The notes under the pieces: model-generated
Told to the model about the DNA's origin: nothing
What the model saw: only the letters and a program-made list of their open reading frames with translations
Database searches by the model: none
In this document: piece by piece, positions 10,201-18,567 of the stretch
How the letters are laid out: each line of letters begins with the position of its first letter
Position numbering within the stretch: position 1 is the stretch's first letter
NCBI RefSeq assembly: GCF_000315425.1
Contig: NZ_JH992924.1
Span: forward strand, 2,599 to 60,594
DNA length: 57,996 nt
Origin: Massilia timonae CCUG 45783
GTDB taxonomy: Bacteria > Pseudomonadota > Gammaproteobacteria > Burkholderiales > Burkholderiaceae_D
Direction: 5' to 3'
Made by a program: the position numbers and the translations under genes

Positions 10201-10272
10201 GACTTGTCGGCAGACGCAACTCAACTAGTTGTTCGGCAGGCTGAATTGTCAACGCAAGACTTATCGGATTAA
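7228..10272 (+). CDS. hsdR: Type I restriction endonuclease subunit R (HsdR), system 1
   Basis: A 1014-residue translocase-nuclease. The nuclease motif is RPDLIFFINGIPFAIIELKS, with D138, E152 and K154. The SF2 helicase part has the Walker A HTQGSGKS (291-298), then DEAH in VVIADEAHRSQYG and motif III GFTGTPL, followed by the second RecA domain with TGFDCPA and QTIARVNR. The C-terminal helical domain is present, so it is complete. The start at 7228 overlaps the abi stop and has CACGAG upstream. An in-frame ATG at 7156 would bury 80 bases in abi and is less likely. The gene ends only 64 bp from the comM junction, so it is the last gene of island A on this side. Confidence 0.95.
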   Translation: MDESIIELAASAWFETLRIHVLDAAEVDEDPLNGPASFFLGGPLTAALQRLNESIPVSALESVQRTLRNPPYPTFVNNNRWFYQQLTDGVEVEYQTAAGETKQARTKLIDFDDPRLNDYRVIRQMSVTGPAGKLVRPDLIFFINGIPFAIIELKSPTRQAASIDAAIAQVKRYGEVAPNLFLSNLLLIASDGATTRVGTVSSGNDRFQPWRSVYAEQPTLEGAIRGIFDPSLFLDLLRNCVVYTESVDGSVTKLLAGYHQFRAMRSARASVLSNICPPVGSGDGRGGVVWHTQGSGKSLTMLMLSGALIREPRLANPTIVIVTDRNDLDDQLFATFAQGRSLLRQDPVQAESRAHLTQLLTRPSGGVVFTTIFKFTEEQGELSKRPNIVVIADEAHRSQYGFVEGGARWMRKSLPNATFVGFTGTPLERSDKNTIQVFGDYCDIYDIRQAVDDGATKPLFYESRIVQLSVDRLQIKEAETELNRVAAADECGAEISPDVKVPLEILVGAPSRLAKIARFVVEHWEQRRCAFEGKGMVVTMSRDIAARLYNEIVALRPEWHSDSDDEGYVKVVISGTGFEETPLKEHVRGKYARRRLADRFRDPYDSLRLVIVCDMWLTGFDCPAAHTIYIDKPLAGHNLMQTIARVNRVFGDKPGGLVVDLIGLTDQLADAIATYTRAGGTGEAIQQVQESAVPAMLSALEKLEAFFYGCDYRKALEVEPTLAPEYYLAAADHALGQPDGWTRLRALVKELALAFSLSVPRPETDSIAPQLAFFQRLVVLIKKRVISDEFDSPANPNGSVEAAVRQVIGGTINAGEVLDLFQIAGLGTSQIGILSEDFLCRVGALPHKNIALEALRKLLTDQITLTERTNVAQSKLFREALEEAMLRYTNKALTTAEMVTQLLDLARELRSAKEHGDSLGLSAEETAFYDALAENGSAKEVMKDETLRLMARELVEMVKQLPKLDWSQRESVRAGLRRSVRRLLAKYGYPPDLSADATQLVVRQAELSTQDLSD

Positions 10273-10304
10273 GGTATTCGTAATATTGCTAGGCGCGCGT
10301 CGAA

Positions 10305-10314
10305 GTCTGCAGAC
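10305..10314. repeat. 10-bp perfect palindrome near the right edge of island A
   Basis: GTCTGCAGAC is its own reverse complement and is followed by a further AGAC. It lies 22 bp inside the comM junction at about 10336. A palindrome this close to an element boundary may be part of a recombinase or transposase binding site. Nothing else supports that role, and it does not resemble the terminal repeats of island B. Confidence 0.35.
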
Positions 10315-10336
10315 AGACAACCTGACCTCGCATAAC

Positions 10337-11038
10337 CGGCAGCTCGTCGAGGAACAGCACCCCGTGGTGCGCCAGCGACACCTCGCCCGGCCGCGGCAGG
10401 TTGCCGCCGCCGACCAGGGCCACGCCGGACGTCGTGTGATGCGGACTGCGAAACGGCCGCTGGCGCCAGCGTTCGGGCGCGAAGCCGCCGGCCAGCGATT
10501 GCACGGCCGCCGACTCGAGCGCCTCGGCCTCGCTCATCGGCGGCAGCAGGCCGGGCAGGCGCGCCGCCAGCATGCTCTTGCCCGCGCCCGGCGGGCCGAC
10601 CAGCAGGACGGAATGGGTCCCGGCTGCCGCCACCTCGAGCGCGCGCTTGGCATGCTGCTGGCCCTTGACCTCGGCGAAGTCGGGATAGGAAGGCAGCCGC
10701 GACAGGCCGGGGCCATGGTGGCGCGCCAGCTTCGGCGCGTCGGGCGCATTGGCGAAGTGGGCGCAGACCTCGAGCAAGGTGCGCGCCGGGTGGATGGCGG
10801 CTGCCTCGACCAGGGCCGCTTCGTCGGCATTGGCCAGTGGCAGGATGAAGGCGCGCATTTCGTCGTCGCGCATCTCGTCCTTGCCTGAGCGCGCCATCGC
10901 GAACGCCATCGCCAGCGCGCCGCGCACCGGGCGCAGCTCACCCGACAGCGACAGTTCTCCCGCAAATTCGTAGCGATGCAGCGCATCGTCGCGGATCTGG
11001 CGCGAGGCGGCCAGGATGCCCAGCGCGATCGGCAGGTC
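10337..11038 (-). pseudogene. comM: comM (yifB) middle fragment, codons about 82-315
   Basis: The minus-strand frame starts with DLPIALGILAASRQIRDD at 11038 and runs through GQQHAKRALEVAAAGTHSVLL. It contains the Walker A GPPGAGKSMLAARLPG, the segment WRQRPFRSPHHTTS and the Walker B LFLDELP. These are hallmarks of ComM, a Mg-chelatase-family AAA+ helicase that promotes branch migration in natural transformation. The frame is intact but has lost both ends: the first 81 codons are at 26034-26276, and the last roughly 195 codons are absent from the window. The product would be nonfunctional. GC-rich composition confirms that it is a sliver of core genome trapped between two AT-rich islands. Confidence 0.9.
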
Positions 11039-11067
11039 AATCCTTTGGGCACCAACATAACTGTTAA
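11039..11067. repeat. Left terminal inverted repeat of island B
   Basis: Reading inward from comM, 13 bases precede the segment CCAACATAACTGTTAA at 11052-11067. The opposite end, read inward, has 12 bases and then CCAACATGTTAA. Shared parts are CCAACA and TGTTAA, separated by 4 extra bases here. The pair AACA/TGTT is itself a small inverted repeat, as expected for a tyrosine-recombinase core site. A further inverted repeat, GTTAG-CTTAA-CTAAC, lies at 11096-11110. Confidence 0.6.
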
Positions 11068-11610
11068 CTGATAAAAATCCCTTAATAATCAGAGGGTTAG
11101 CTTAACTAACAACATCGTTGTTTTCTTGCACGATTCCAAAGTCATACGATGGAGGACGCTATTGCGTCCGTCCGCATAGCATCTCAAAGCCGCGCACCGA
11201 CGTTCTCATTTGCACAAGAGTAAAGTACAATCCTCTATATAAGCGTTTACTGTAAGCTGCCCCTAGCCATGCCCGATCGGTCTCCTCGGAGCAACCCCTA
11301 TCCACAAATTTACTGTATCCGCGGGCGCTAAACCAAAATTAACGAGAGTGAGCGTCGAGGTTGTAGTATTAGCTTTACCAATTCGTACGACCTAACTTCA
11401 CATCGGTAAATGTCGTAGCTTAACTTGAGCACTACCCCCGTTGGCTAGCCCGGCTATAGAAGCGGCAATGCTGTCGCTTATCGTTGCGCAGCTTTATCCA
11501 TTCCGAAAAGAAGCAACGATGACGTGGGCACGATAGCAACGTTAGTCTTGGTCATTAGCACGCAATAACTGTTGACTGGCATTATATATGTGTAATTGTG
11601 GAGTCTTAAC
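11039..11610. promoter_or_regulatory. 570-bp noncoding end of island B, with recombination and promoter signals
   Basis: No gene was found. The outer 70 bases hold the terminal repeat and the inverted repeat GTTAG/CTAAC (11096-11110). A hairpin AACAAC-ATC-GTTGTT sits at 11108-11122. The rest is AT-rich and presumably carries the promoter for hsdR-hsdM-hsdS and downstream genes. TTGACT occurs at 11572-11577 and TGTAAT at 11591-11596, but the spacing (13) is too short for a standard promoter, so I do not call one. A GGAG ribosome site lies at 11600-11603. Confidence 0.45.
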
Positions 11611-11613
11611 TTG
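11600..11613 (+). promoter_or_regulatory. Ribosome binding site selecting a TTG start for hsdR (system 2)
   Basis: GGAG at 11600-11603 lies 7 bases before TTG at 11611. The upstream in-frame TTG at 11596 has no such site. The start of the second HsdR is therefore placed at 11611, and a non-ATG start suggests modest expression. Confidence 0.6.
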
Positions 11614-13869
11614 AACTCGCAAAACAAAGAGACCGACGCGCGCATCAAAATCGACGATCAGCTGCGTGCGGCGGGCTGGAACCCAGCTGACAAATCACAA
11701 GTGCTTACCGAGGTGTTGGTCTCTAATGTCCAGGCCGCTGTTCAGAATGCAGAACCACTAAACTCATTCGATAACGTGGGGCAGGGACCGTCATCGTTTG
11801 GACGGGCTGATTATGTTCTGCTTGATCAACGCGGTCGGCCGATTGCTATTATCGAAGCCAAGAGACAGGCTATTCAACCATATACTGCCAAACAACAAGC
11901 ACTTCCATATGCAAAGCAAGCGCAAGCGCCGTTTATCTTTCTAACGAACGGAGAATTGATATATTTCTGGGATTACCAGAACGACGATGCTCGGATTGTG
12001 AATTCATTCTTTTCTCGACGGGACCTTGAAAAGATAATTCACATGCGTTCGCAGCGCAAGCCATTGGCCACAATAGCTATACCCGATACTTACCTAAGGC
12101 AAGGTGAGATCCGGACGCTGCGGCCTTATCAAAATGAGGCAATGCAGGCTCTGGATCGCGCTGTAGAACTCGGGAAGCGCCGATTCCTTATCGAACTGCC
12201 TACGGGGTGTGGAAAGACAGACTTAATCACACTATACATTAAGCGATTGATGGAAGCAGGGCAAGCTGAACGAATACTGTTTCTGGTCGACCGTGATCAG
12301 CTTGCTAAACAGGCTGTCGAGGCAATCCAAGACTTATTGCCAAACTACTCGAGCTATTGGCTTAAGCCTGGGATGGTCCGGCAAGAAAAGCAAATTACGG
12401 TATGTCTGTTGCAGACAATGATCGGGCGTTACTCGGAATATACGAGTGGGTATTTCGACGTCGTCGTAATGGACGAATGTCATCGATCAATTTACGGTGC
12501 TTGGCAAGCGGCATTGTCGCACTTCGATGCGTTGCATATTGGACTAACCGCCACACCTGCCGTCTACATCGAACGTAATACTTTTCAATTCTACCACTGC
12601 AAGGATGGTACACCCGACTACTCCTACACAATTCAAGAAGCTTTCAAAGAAGGATTTTTGATTCCCTATAAGTTTGCTACTGGAATCACTACACTGGTAT
12701 CAGAGGGAACTACCGTCGACGACGAACATTATGATCCGGCCGAGTTCGAACGCAAGTGGACTAATGAACGAAGCAACCGGTTGATGATGAAGGAGTTCGA
12801 CCGCTTAGCTTGGGAAAACTACAAAGAACTCGCGCCCGGGCAGAAAGACGGCCCCGGCAAATCTATCGTATTTGCGATTACAAAGCATCATGCAGCCCGA
12901 TTGGCTCAGTACCTCAACGAACTACATCCTGAGCACAAAGGCCGCTATGCCGAAGTGATCACGTCCGATGTATCGAACGCTGAAGAATTGATACGCGATT
13001 TCAAGCGGGAAGTCCTGCCCATGGTAGTGGTTAGCGTTGGAATGCTCGACACAGGCTTTGATTGTCGCGAGATCCTTCACCTTGTAATGTGCCGAAGAGT
13101 ACGAAGCCCAATCCTGTACCAACAAATGCGCGGTCGGGGTACACGTACTGCACCTCATATCGGAAAAAACAAGTTTGTAATCTACGACTTCTTCCGTAAT
13201 CATGAGTATTTCAATGACTCAGACACCGACATCTTTTCTGGAGGCGGTGGGGGTTATGCGGTTAAACCGACGAGATCAAGCGGAAAATCACCTAGAGAGC
13301 TGATCGAGTTAGGTCTGGAGGATGAATGGCTCGATGCGGTCCAGTATATTGAGGTTGGTCCAGATGGTGAGCGCGTTGACAAGCGAGCCTACGTTACCGA
13401 TTGGGAAAATACGGTACAGCAAGGCGCGCACACAGATCCGATAATCTCAAAGGTTAAGGCGGGCAACTCCTTAACTGATGAGGAAGAACAGAAGCTAGCT
13501 CAGCGGCTGAATCAACCCCAGCACTATTTTAATGAAGAGAATCTGCGACGCGCTTATCGCAACCCGGGCGGTAATCTTGTTGACTTCATTCGCGCGGCTT
13601 TGGGTCTTCTAAAGATAAAAAGCCGCGAGGAACGTGTGGAGGAAAATTTCCGAGCTTGGCTTGTGATGAAAAATATAAATCCGGAGCAGGCACAATATGT
13701 TGCCCTGCTTAAGAATCGAGGAATAGTCAAGGGGAAAGTGTTGATCGACGATCTTTTCAATCCTCCACTATCCATTTTGAATGCTGCTGACATCGGCATC
13801 GAGCTTTTTGGCGAGCAGGGCCTCCGGAATGTTATGGACGAGATTAACGACTCCGTCCTGGCAGCGTAA
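11611..13869 (+). CDS. hsdR: Type I restriction endonuclease subunit R (HsdR, EcoA/EcoE-like), system 2
   Basis: A 752-residue translocase-nuclease, shorter than HsdR of system 1 and of the EcoEI-like type. The nuclease site is ADYVLLDQRGRPIAIIEAKR (D67, E82, K84). The SF2 motor follows, with LPTGCGKTD (Walker A), VVVMDECHRSIYG (DECH box), GLTATP (motif III) and QQMRGRGTR (motif VI). The C-terminal 180 residues form the helical domain that docks on the methylase. It opens an operon ordered R-M-S, unlike the M-S-abi-R order of island A, so the two systems have separate origins. The TTG start at 11611 is chosen by its ribosome site. All motifs are intact. Confidence 0.93.
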   Translation: MNSQNKETDARIKIDDQLRAAGWNPADKSQVLTEVLVSNVQAAVQNAEPLNSFDNVGQGPSSFGRADYVLLDQRGRPIAIIEAKRQAIQPYTAKQQALPYAKQAQAPFIFLTNGELIYFWDYQNDDARIVNSFFSRRDLEKIIHMRSQRKPLATIAIPDTYLRQGEIRTLRPYQNEAMQALDRAVELGKRRFLIELPTGCGKTDLITLYIKRLMEAGQAERILFLVDRDQLAKQAVEAIQDLLPNYSSYWLKPGMVRQEKQITVCLLQTMIGRYSEYTSGYFDVVVMDECHRSIYGAWQAALSHFDALHIGLTATPAVYIERNTFQFYHCKDGTPDYSYTIQEAFKEGFLIPYKFATGITTLVSEGTTVDDEHYDPAEFERKWTNERSNRLMMKEFDRLAWENYKELAPGQKDGPGKSIVFAITKHHAARLAQYLNELHPEHKGRYAEVITSDVSNAEELIRDFKREVLPMVVVSVGMLDTGFDCREILHLVMCRRVRSPILYQQMRGRGTRTAPHIGKNKFVIYDFFRNHEYFNDSDTDIFSGGGGGYAVKPTRSSGKSPRELIELGLEDEWLDAVQYIEVGPDGERVDKRAYVTDWENTVQQGAHTDPIISKVKAGNSLTDEEEQKLAQRLNQPQHYFNEENLRRAYRNPGGNLVDFIRAALGLLKIKSREERVEENFRAWLVMKNINPEQAQYVALLKNRGIVKGKVLIDDLFNPPLSILNAADIGIELFGEQGLRNVMDEINDSVLAA

Positions 13870-13892
13870 GAATATGAACTTAGGAAACAAGA

Positions 13893-15536
13893 ATGAATCA
13901 ACAACTCCGCCGTAAGCTGGACCATATTACCGGTATTCTATGGGCAGGCGGCGTCACAAACCCTGTTACGTATATTGAGCAGATCTCGTATCTCATCTTC
14001 TTGAAGCTTTTGGATGAAGAAGAGTCTGGCAGGGAATTACGTGCGCGCATGGGCGCAACAGGCGGAAACGCTGTACTGTTGTTTCCGAACCAAGCTGAGC
14101 GATATCGATGGAGTCAATGGCGATTCAAAAGCGGTCACGAATTACGCGACTTTATTCGTGATGAAGTATTTCCTTACATGGCGTCTCTAACAAAAGATGA
14201 ACCCGAAGTTGCGGAGTATTTTCGAGATGCGATCCTAGAGATCTTTGATCCGAACGTTCTCAAACAGGTAATTGATGAGCTTGACGGTTTCGAGTTTCGA
14301 AAGCTGGGACCGGACGTAAAGGGAGATATATTCGAATATCTTTTAGTTCATCTTGGGTCCAGCTCGCTGAACGGCCAGTTTCGTACGCCACGTCAGATCC
14401 GTTCTTTCATGGTTGAAATGGTCGATCCTGATTTCGGAGACTCATTTTTCGACCCGGCTATGGGGACGGGTGGTTTCCTAATCGACGCAATTGATCACCT
14501 CCTTGCTAAATATTCAACGGAAATTAATGAATATCCTATATATGGTGAAGATTGGCTCGAGAAAAAGGGACGATCGCTTGCAGAGCTGAAAAAAGATATC
14601 CCGCGTCTGCAGACGTATCGGAAAGGCGCAGGCGAAAAAATACCGGACTGGAAAGTACTTGAGGCATCAGTCTATGGAACAGATGTTTCAAGACAGATGG
14701 TCCGTATCAGTATGATGAATCTTGTGCTCCATGGCGTCCGTCACGCTAAACTTAAACGAGCAAACTCGCTATCTGATATGGGTGGTCTGACTGATGATGA
14801 TCTTCGTCGCCGTTACCAGGTGATTTTAGCTAATCCACCTTTCGCCGGTCAATTGCCTAAGGATTCAATTCGTTCTGATCTGCCAACAAACAGCAAGAAA
14901 AGCGAGTTATTATTTTTGTCGCTAATGATGCATCATCTCGCCCCAGGCGGACGATGTGCCGTTGTAGTGCCTGAAGGCCTTCTGTCTGGCTCAACAGGCG
15001 CACATGTCGCTCTTCGAAGCAAACTGATACGAGACTTCGATCTTCTAGCGGTTGTTAGCCTACCATCCGGTGTTTTTAAACCTTATGCAGGAGTGAAAAC
15101 GGCTGTTTTGGTATTCCGTAACCCAATATCGGATACTGCCAAACGTCCAAACAAGGTTTGGTTTTATGAAATACATAACGATGGCTACGATCCCGACAAG
15201 ATAGTTGGGGGAGGGCGTATGGAAACGCCTGAAAAAAATGACATCCCCGACCTTCTTTCTCAATGGAACTTATATAAGGCGAGCGGCTTTACTACACCTC
15301 CTGGGATCGAAGGTAACACATTGCTACCTTATGATGCGACGGCACCTGACTGTTGGTGGGTTGGACACGATAAATTAGCAGAAAGCGATTTCAACCTAAG
15401 CGCAGGGCAGTGGAAACCTCGACTAGTCGAGAAAACAAACGACGAGGATCCCGCCGTATTAGTAGGAGACGTTTTGTCGAATTATCGGAAAGTTGTTTCC
15501 GGTTTAGAAGATCTATTGCAGGAACTAAAAAAATGA
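13893..15536 (+). CDS. hsdM: Type I restriction-modification DNA methyltransferase subunit (HsdM), system 2
   Basis: A 547-residue adenine-N6 methyltransferase subunit. The N-terminal helical domain includes VTYIEQISYLIFLKLLDEEE. FRTPRQIRSFMVEM introduces the methylase core, followed by DPAMGTGGF (SAM motif I) and LANPPF (catalytic NPPF). Length is normal. AGGAAA precedes the ATG, 23 bp after hsdR. Its last bases ATGA carry the start of hsdS, so methylase and specificity subunits are coupled. It differs clearly from HsdM of system 1 in N-terminal domain and motif I wording, so cross-assembly of the two systems is unlikely. Confidence 0.95.
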   Translation: MNQQLRRKLDHITGILWAGGVTNPVTYIEQISYLIFLKLLDEEESGRELRARMGATGGNAVLLFPNQAERYRWSQWRFKSGHELRDFIRDEVFPYMASLTKDEPEVAEYFRDAILEIFDPNVLKQVIDELDGFEFRKLGPDVKGDIFEYLLVHLGSSSLNGQFRTPRQIRSFMVEMVDPDFGDSFFDPAMGTGGFLIDAIDHLLAKYSTEINEYPIYGEDWLEKKGRSLAELKKDIPRLQTYRKGAGEKIPDWKVLEASVYGTDVSRQMVRISMMNLVLHGVRHAKLKRANSLSDMGGLTDDDLRRRYQVILANPPFAGQLPKDSIRSDLPTNSKKSELLFLSLMMHHLAPGGRCAVVVPEGLLSGSTGAHVALRSKLIRDFDLLAVVSLPSGVFKPYAGVKTAVLVFRNPISDTAKRPNKVWFYEIHNDGYDPDKIVGGGRMETPEKNDIPDLLSQWNLYKASGFTTPPGIEGNTLLPYDATAPDCWWVGHDKLAESDFNLSAGQWKPRLVEKTNDEDPAVLVGDVLSNYRKVVSGLEDLLQELKK

Positions 15537-16828
15537 ATTGGCTTCCTGTAACAATCGGGGACGTCTGCCTGCCAATATTGCAAGGAGATCCCGTTCGGAT
15601 TGGGCGACGCGTTTTTCGCTACATTGACGTTGCTGGGGTAGACAGAAATTCTAAGTTAATTGTCCGAGCGGATCAGATCGAAGCTGAGAACGCGCCAAGC
15701 CGTGCTCGAAAGATCGTGCATGCGAACGACGTGATCGTCTCGACCGTTAGGCCAAATTTGAACGCAGTTGCTTTGGTCCCAGAAGCGTTGCACGGAGAGA
15801 TCGCGTCAACGGCCTTTGCTGTGTTGCGGGCAAACGATAAATTGATTCACCCCGAATATCTGTTCTATTGGGTACAAAGTCGCCAGTTCGTGGATTTTTT
15901 AACAATTAACGCGACGGGCGCAAGTTACCCGGCAGTTACCGAAGGCATTATCAAACGCTCGAAACTGAACCTTCCCACACCAAGCGAGCAGGCCCGTATT
16001 GTTGAGTTGCTGAAGGAAGCAGATCGGCTGAGACACTTGAGGCGTTATACAGATGCGCAAGCAGCAAGCATTTTACCTACGCTCTTCAATAGAATGTTCG
16101 GAGATCCAGTTAGCAATCCAATGCGATGGCCGGAAGAGCCCCTGTCTGAAGTCATTCCACGTCTTGAAGCAGGGTGGAGCGCCCTAGGTGAGGGTAGAGC
16201 ACGACAAGCTGGTGAACTTGGCGTATTGAAGATAAGTGCCGTTACAAGCGGTGTATTTCGTCCTGAAGAAAACAAGGCAGTATCGGAGGTCGAATTCTCT
16301 CGGCCCCTGCTGATGCCCAAGCGCGGCGACCTTCTATTCAGTCGCGCAAATACTCGCGAGCTGATTGCTGCTAGCTGTGTCGTTGACGATGATTATCCAG
16401 ACCTCTTTCTATCGGATAAGCTTTGGCGACTTATACCAGATTCTCGAAAGGCGTCTGTGCTATATCTCAAAGAGTTATTCTGGAAAGAAGGAGTGCGAGA
16501 CAAGTTTAGGGCAGTGTCTTCAGGAAGTAGCGGGTCCATGCTGAATATTAGCCAAGATGCGATGTTGCGTACTCTCGTGCCTCTGCCACCCATTGAGCTG
16601 CAAAAAAAATTCGAACATATCGCGTGGGGCGTTATGGAAAAGCTGAAAGCTGCCCAAAACGCGGCAAAACATTTGGACAAAGTTTGGGTGCATATGCTTG
16701 AAAATGCTTTTCTCGGCAAGTTGACCGGTCAATGGCGCACTGCCCGCATGCATGAATTGGTTGCAGAAATGGAAGAGTGGAGTCGAATCCAGGACTTACC
16801 TAGTTTAAGGGAAGAGGCTTGCTTATGA
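15533..16828 (+). CDS. hsdS: Type I restriction-modification specificity subunit (HsdS), system 2
   Basis: A 431-residue specificity subunit beginning MNWLPVTIGDVCLP at the ATG embedded in the hsdM stop (ATGA). The first recognition domain ends with LNLPTPSEQARIVELLKEADRLRHLRR. The second begins near MRWPEEPLSEVIPRLEAG and ends with LVPLPPIELQKKFEHIAW and a helical tail ENAFLGKLTGQWR. Both repeats of the HsdS plan are present and unbroken. The longer open frame starting at 15410 lies inside hsdM and is rejected. Its stop again overlaps the next start (ATGA at 16825-16828), tying the ATPase gene to the restriction operon. Confidence 0.93.
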   Translation: MNWLPVTIGDVCLPILQGDPVRIGRRVFRYIDVAGVDRNSKLIVRADQIEAENAPSRARKIVHANDVIVSTVRPNLNAVALVPEALHGEIASTAFAVLRANDKLIHPEYLFYWVQSRQFVDFLTINATGASYPAVTEGIIKRSKLNLPTPSEQARIVELLKEADRLRHLRRYTDAQAASILPTLFNRMFGDPVSNPMRWPEEPLSEVIPRLEAGWSALGEGRARQAGELGVLKISAVTSGVFRPEENKAVSEVEFSRPLLMPKRGDLLFSRANTRELIAASCVVDDDYPDLFLSDKLWRLIPDSRKASVLYLKELFWKEGVRDKFRAVSSGSSGSMLNISQDAMLRTLVPLPPIELQKKFEHIAWGVMEKLKAAQNAAKHLDKVWVHMLENAFLGKLTGQWRTARMHELVAEMEEWSRIQDLPSLREEACL

Positions 16829-18567
16829 ACCGTGCTTTACAAGGTCTGCATGTAGGTAATTTCAAGGCTTTCGCTGATACCCAGCGCATTCCAATAAAAC
16901 CTATTACTTTGATTTTTGGTGCAAATAGCGCAGGAAAATCGAGTTTTATTCATAGTCTAGCTTTAGCACACGAGGCTCAGTTTGGCCGTGAAAAAAGAAA
17001 CCTAGCTCGACTTGATGTCCACCATACTGATGTGGGCGGTAGTGCTATTGATTTAGGTGGTTTTCGGCAATATGTTCACCGAGGTCAATTGAACAAGCGC
17101 GTTGAGTGGGGAGCCGAGCTCAAAGTAAATGCGTTAGCTGGAAACAAGGATCAACGAATCGCGAAGTGGCTGGCGCCTGTAAATACTGTGGCATTGAATA
17201 TCGCTTTAGGTATGGAGCTTGATGATCAGGATCGCCCTATATCTGGTGTTGAACCGCGAGTTGATTCAATTGAAATAATAGCCGACGGTACGGAACTGCT
17301 GCGCATGAGCCGCCGGCCAACTGCAGTGCAGTTAGCTCATCATGAAGGCGAATACTTGCGGGTAGATCGGCTTGCAAGCGATCATCCAGTTTTCCAGGAA
17401 GTACTTAAGGCTATCATAGAGGCGCAAACAACTTCCGAAGAAATGCGTCCCGAAGACGTTAAGGCGGCTAATGAGGGCATTGCAGAATGGCTGCCTGAGT
17501 TATTAGTACGTGTTGATCAGTTCTTCCCATCTGGTGTTGAGCTGCCTAAGGCCGTGACGAGTGATTTATCGTCTGCCAACATGTTATTTCCGGTCAGTAA
17601 AGGAAACCGTCAGGAGGATATTGCTCACGCCGTAAGGCTCGTTTTGCCCAGGATGCTTAACGATCTGATCAAAGGACTGGCTCTCGCTGTAGGGGACCAA
17701 TTGAAACAACTGCAGTATCTTGGACCATTACGTTCCTTCCCGCCACGACACGTTTCGTTCGTAGAGCACGAGGACGCAAACTGGTATGCAGGCGGCGGCT
17801 ACGCCTGGGATGTCGTTCGACGAGACGACAAAGTACGCGAGACGGTCAACAGTTGGTTAGGCTCTAACAAGTTAAAGACACCCTACAAGCTAGTGGTTCG
17901 ATCTCTACTAGCCCTTGATGACCTACAGACCCCATTGGAAGAGGGACTTGAGAAACTGCAGAGTGACGGCTTGGAAGTCGAGCTGGATTATGATGACGAT
18001 GACGCAAGCCCAATAGGCGCATACTCCGTTATTAAAGATGTAGAAGCAGCCGCTCTGGACATATTGAAAGAACTTAATATGTCCGACGCTGATCGTATTC
18101 GCGAGCTTGTGCTAGTTGATCAGCGTACGAATACTGTGGTTACTCATAGGGATGTGGGTATAGGGATCTCTCAGGTACTTCCTGTACTTGTCATGGCTTA
18201 CGGCTCAAAAGGAAAGCTGTTGGCAATGGAGCAGCCCGAAATTCACCTTCATCCAGCACTGCAGGCTGAACTAGGCGATGTTTTCATTGAGTCGGCATTA
18301 GGGGATCGGAAAAACACTTTCATATTAGAAACTCATAGCGAGCATTTGATTTTACGAATCATGCGCAGAATGCGCGAAACACACCTAGGTAAAGCAACTG
18401 GTCTTCCGCCAATAACGCCCCAAGATGTTTCGGTGTTGTATGTAGAGCCGGACGGGACACATAGTATCGTCCGTGAGATGCCGCTTAACGAGCTAGGTGA
18501 ACTCGTGAAATCGTGGCCTGGTGGTTTTTTTGAAGAGGGATTTCGGGAGCAATTCGGTGATTCTTGA
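16825..18567 (+). CDS. AAA family ATPase (SMC/OLD-like head, DUF3696-type end) linked to type I system 2
   Basis: A 580-residue ATPase of the ABC/SMC-head class. LHVGNFKAF precedes the Walker A GANSAGKSS (32-40). LLAMEQPEIHLHP (about 468-480) gives Walker B with the catalytic E. The helix FILETHSEHLILRIMRRMRE matches AAA ATPases of the AAA_15/DUF3696 group seen in OLD-like and type I-linked ATPases. No Toprim domain is fused. The ATG lies in the hsdS stop (ATGA) behind GAAGAGG, so it is co-translated with the restriction genes. By analogy it would be an ATP-driven sensor working with the next gene's product; this is inference. No intact family name fits the pair. Confidence 0.8.
   Translation: MNRALQGLHVGNFKAFADTQRIPIKPITLIFGANSAGKSSFIHSLALAHEAQFGREKRNLARLDVHHTDVGGSAIDLGGFRQYVHRGQLNKRVEWGAELKVNALAGNKDQRIAKWLAPVNTVALNIALGMELDDQDRPISGVEPRVDSIEIIADGTELLRMSRRPTAVQLAHHEGEYLRVDRLASDHPVFQEVLKAIIEAQTTSEEMRPEDVKAANEGIAEWLPELLVRVDQFFPSGVELPKAVTSDLSSANMLFPVSKGNRQEDIAHAVRLVLPRMLNDLIKGLALAVGDQLKQLQYLGPLRSFPPRHVSFVEHEDANWYAGGGYAWDVVRRDDKVRETVNSWLGSNKLKTPYKLVVRSLLALDDLQTPLEEGLEKLQSDGLEVELDYDDDDASPIGAYSVIKDVEAAALDILKELNMSDADRIRELVLVDQRTNTVVTHRDVGIGISQVLPVLVMAYGSKGKLLAMEQPEIHLHPALQAELGDVFIESALGDRKNTFILETHSEHLILRIMRRMRETHLGKATGLPPITPQDVSVLYVEPDGTHSIVREMPLNELGELVKSWPGGFFEEGFREQFGDS
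18545..18559 (+). promoter_or_regulatory. Ribosome binding site selecting a GTG start for the PLD-like partner
   Basis: GGGAG at 18545-18549 stands 7 bases before GTG at 18557, inside the end of the ATPase gene. This places the start of the partner at GTG rather than at an earlier ATG (18521), giving an 11-bp overlap typical of coupled subunits. Confidence 0.6.

Larger units (their letters stand above)
1..10336. mobile_element. Island A in comM (right part; left end outside window)
   Basis: The comM frame, read on the minus strand, stops matching the family right after the Walker B stretch LFLDELP (codon at 10337-10339). What follows is foreign: a short tail with a stop, then a type I restriction operon, a nuclease-NTPase gene and the end of an IS transposase. 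The right boundary is therefore seen at about 10336. The left boundary and the missing comM end are not in the window, and no recombinase gene of this element is visible. The element is a mosaic: the gene at 332-3022 is GC-rich, while hsdM, hsdS, abi and hsdR are clearly AT-richer. Whether it is a transposon, a second integrase island or a remnant cannot be decided here. Confidence 0.7.

Noticed and set aside
10289..10927. A complete ATPase gene on the minus strand
   Set aside because: The frame is the middle of comM; its apparent start is internal and its end (after LDELP) is foreign sequence.
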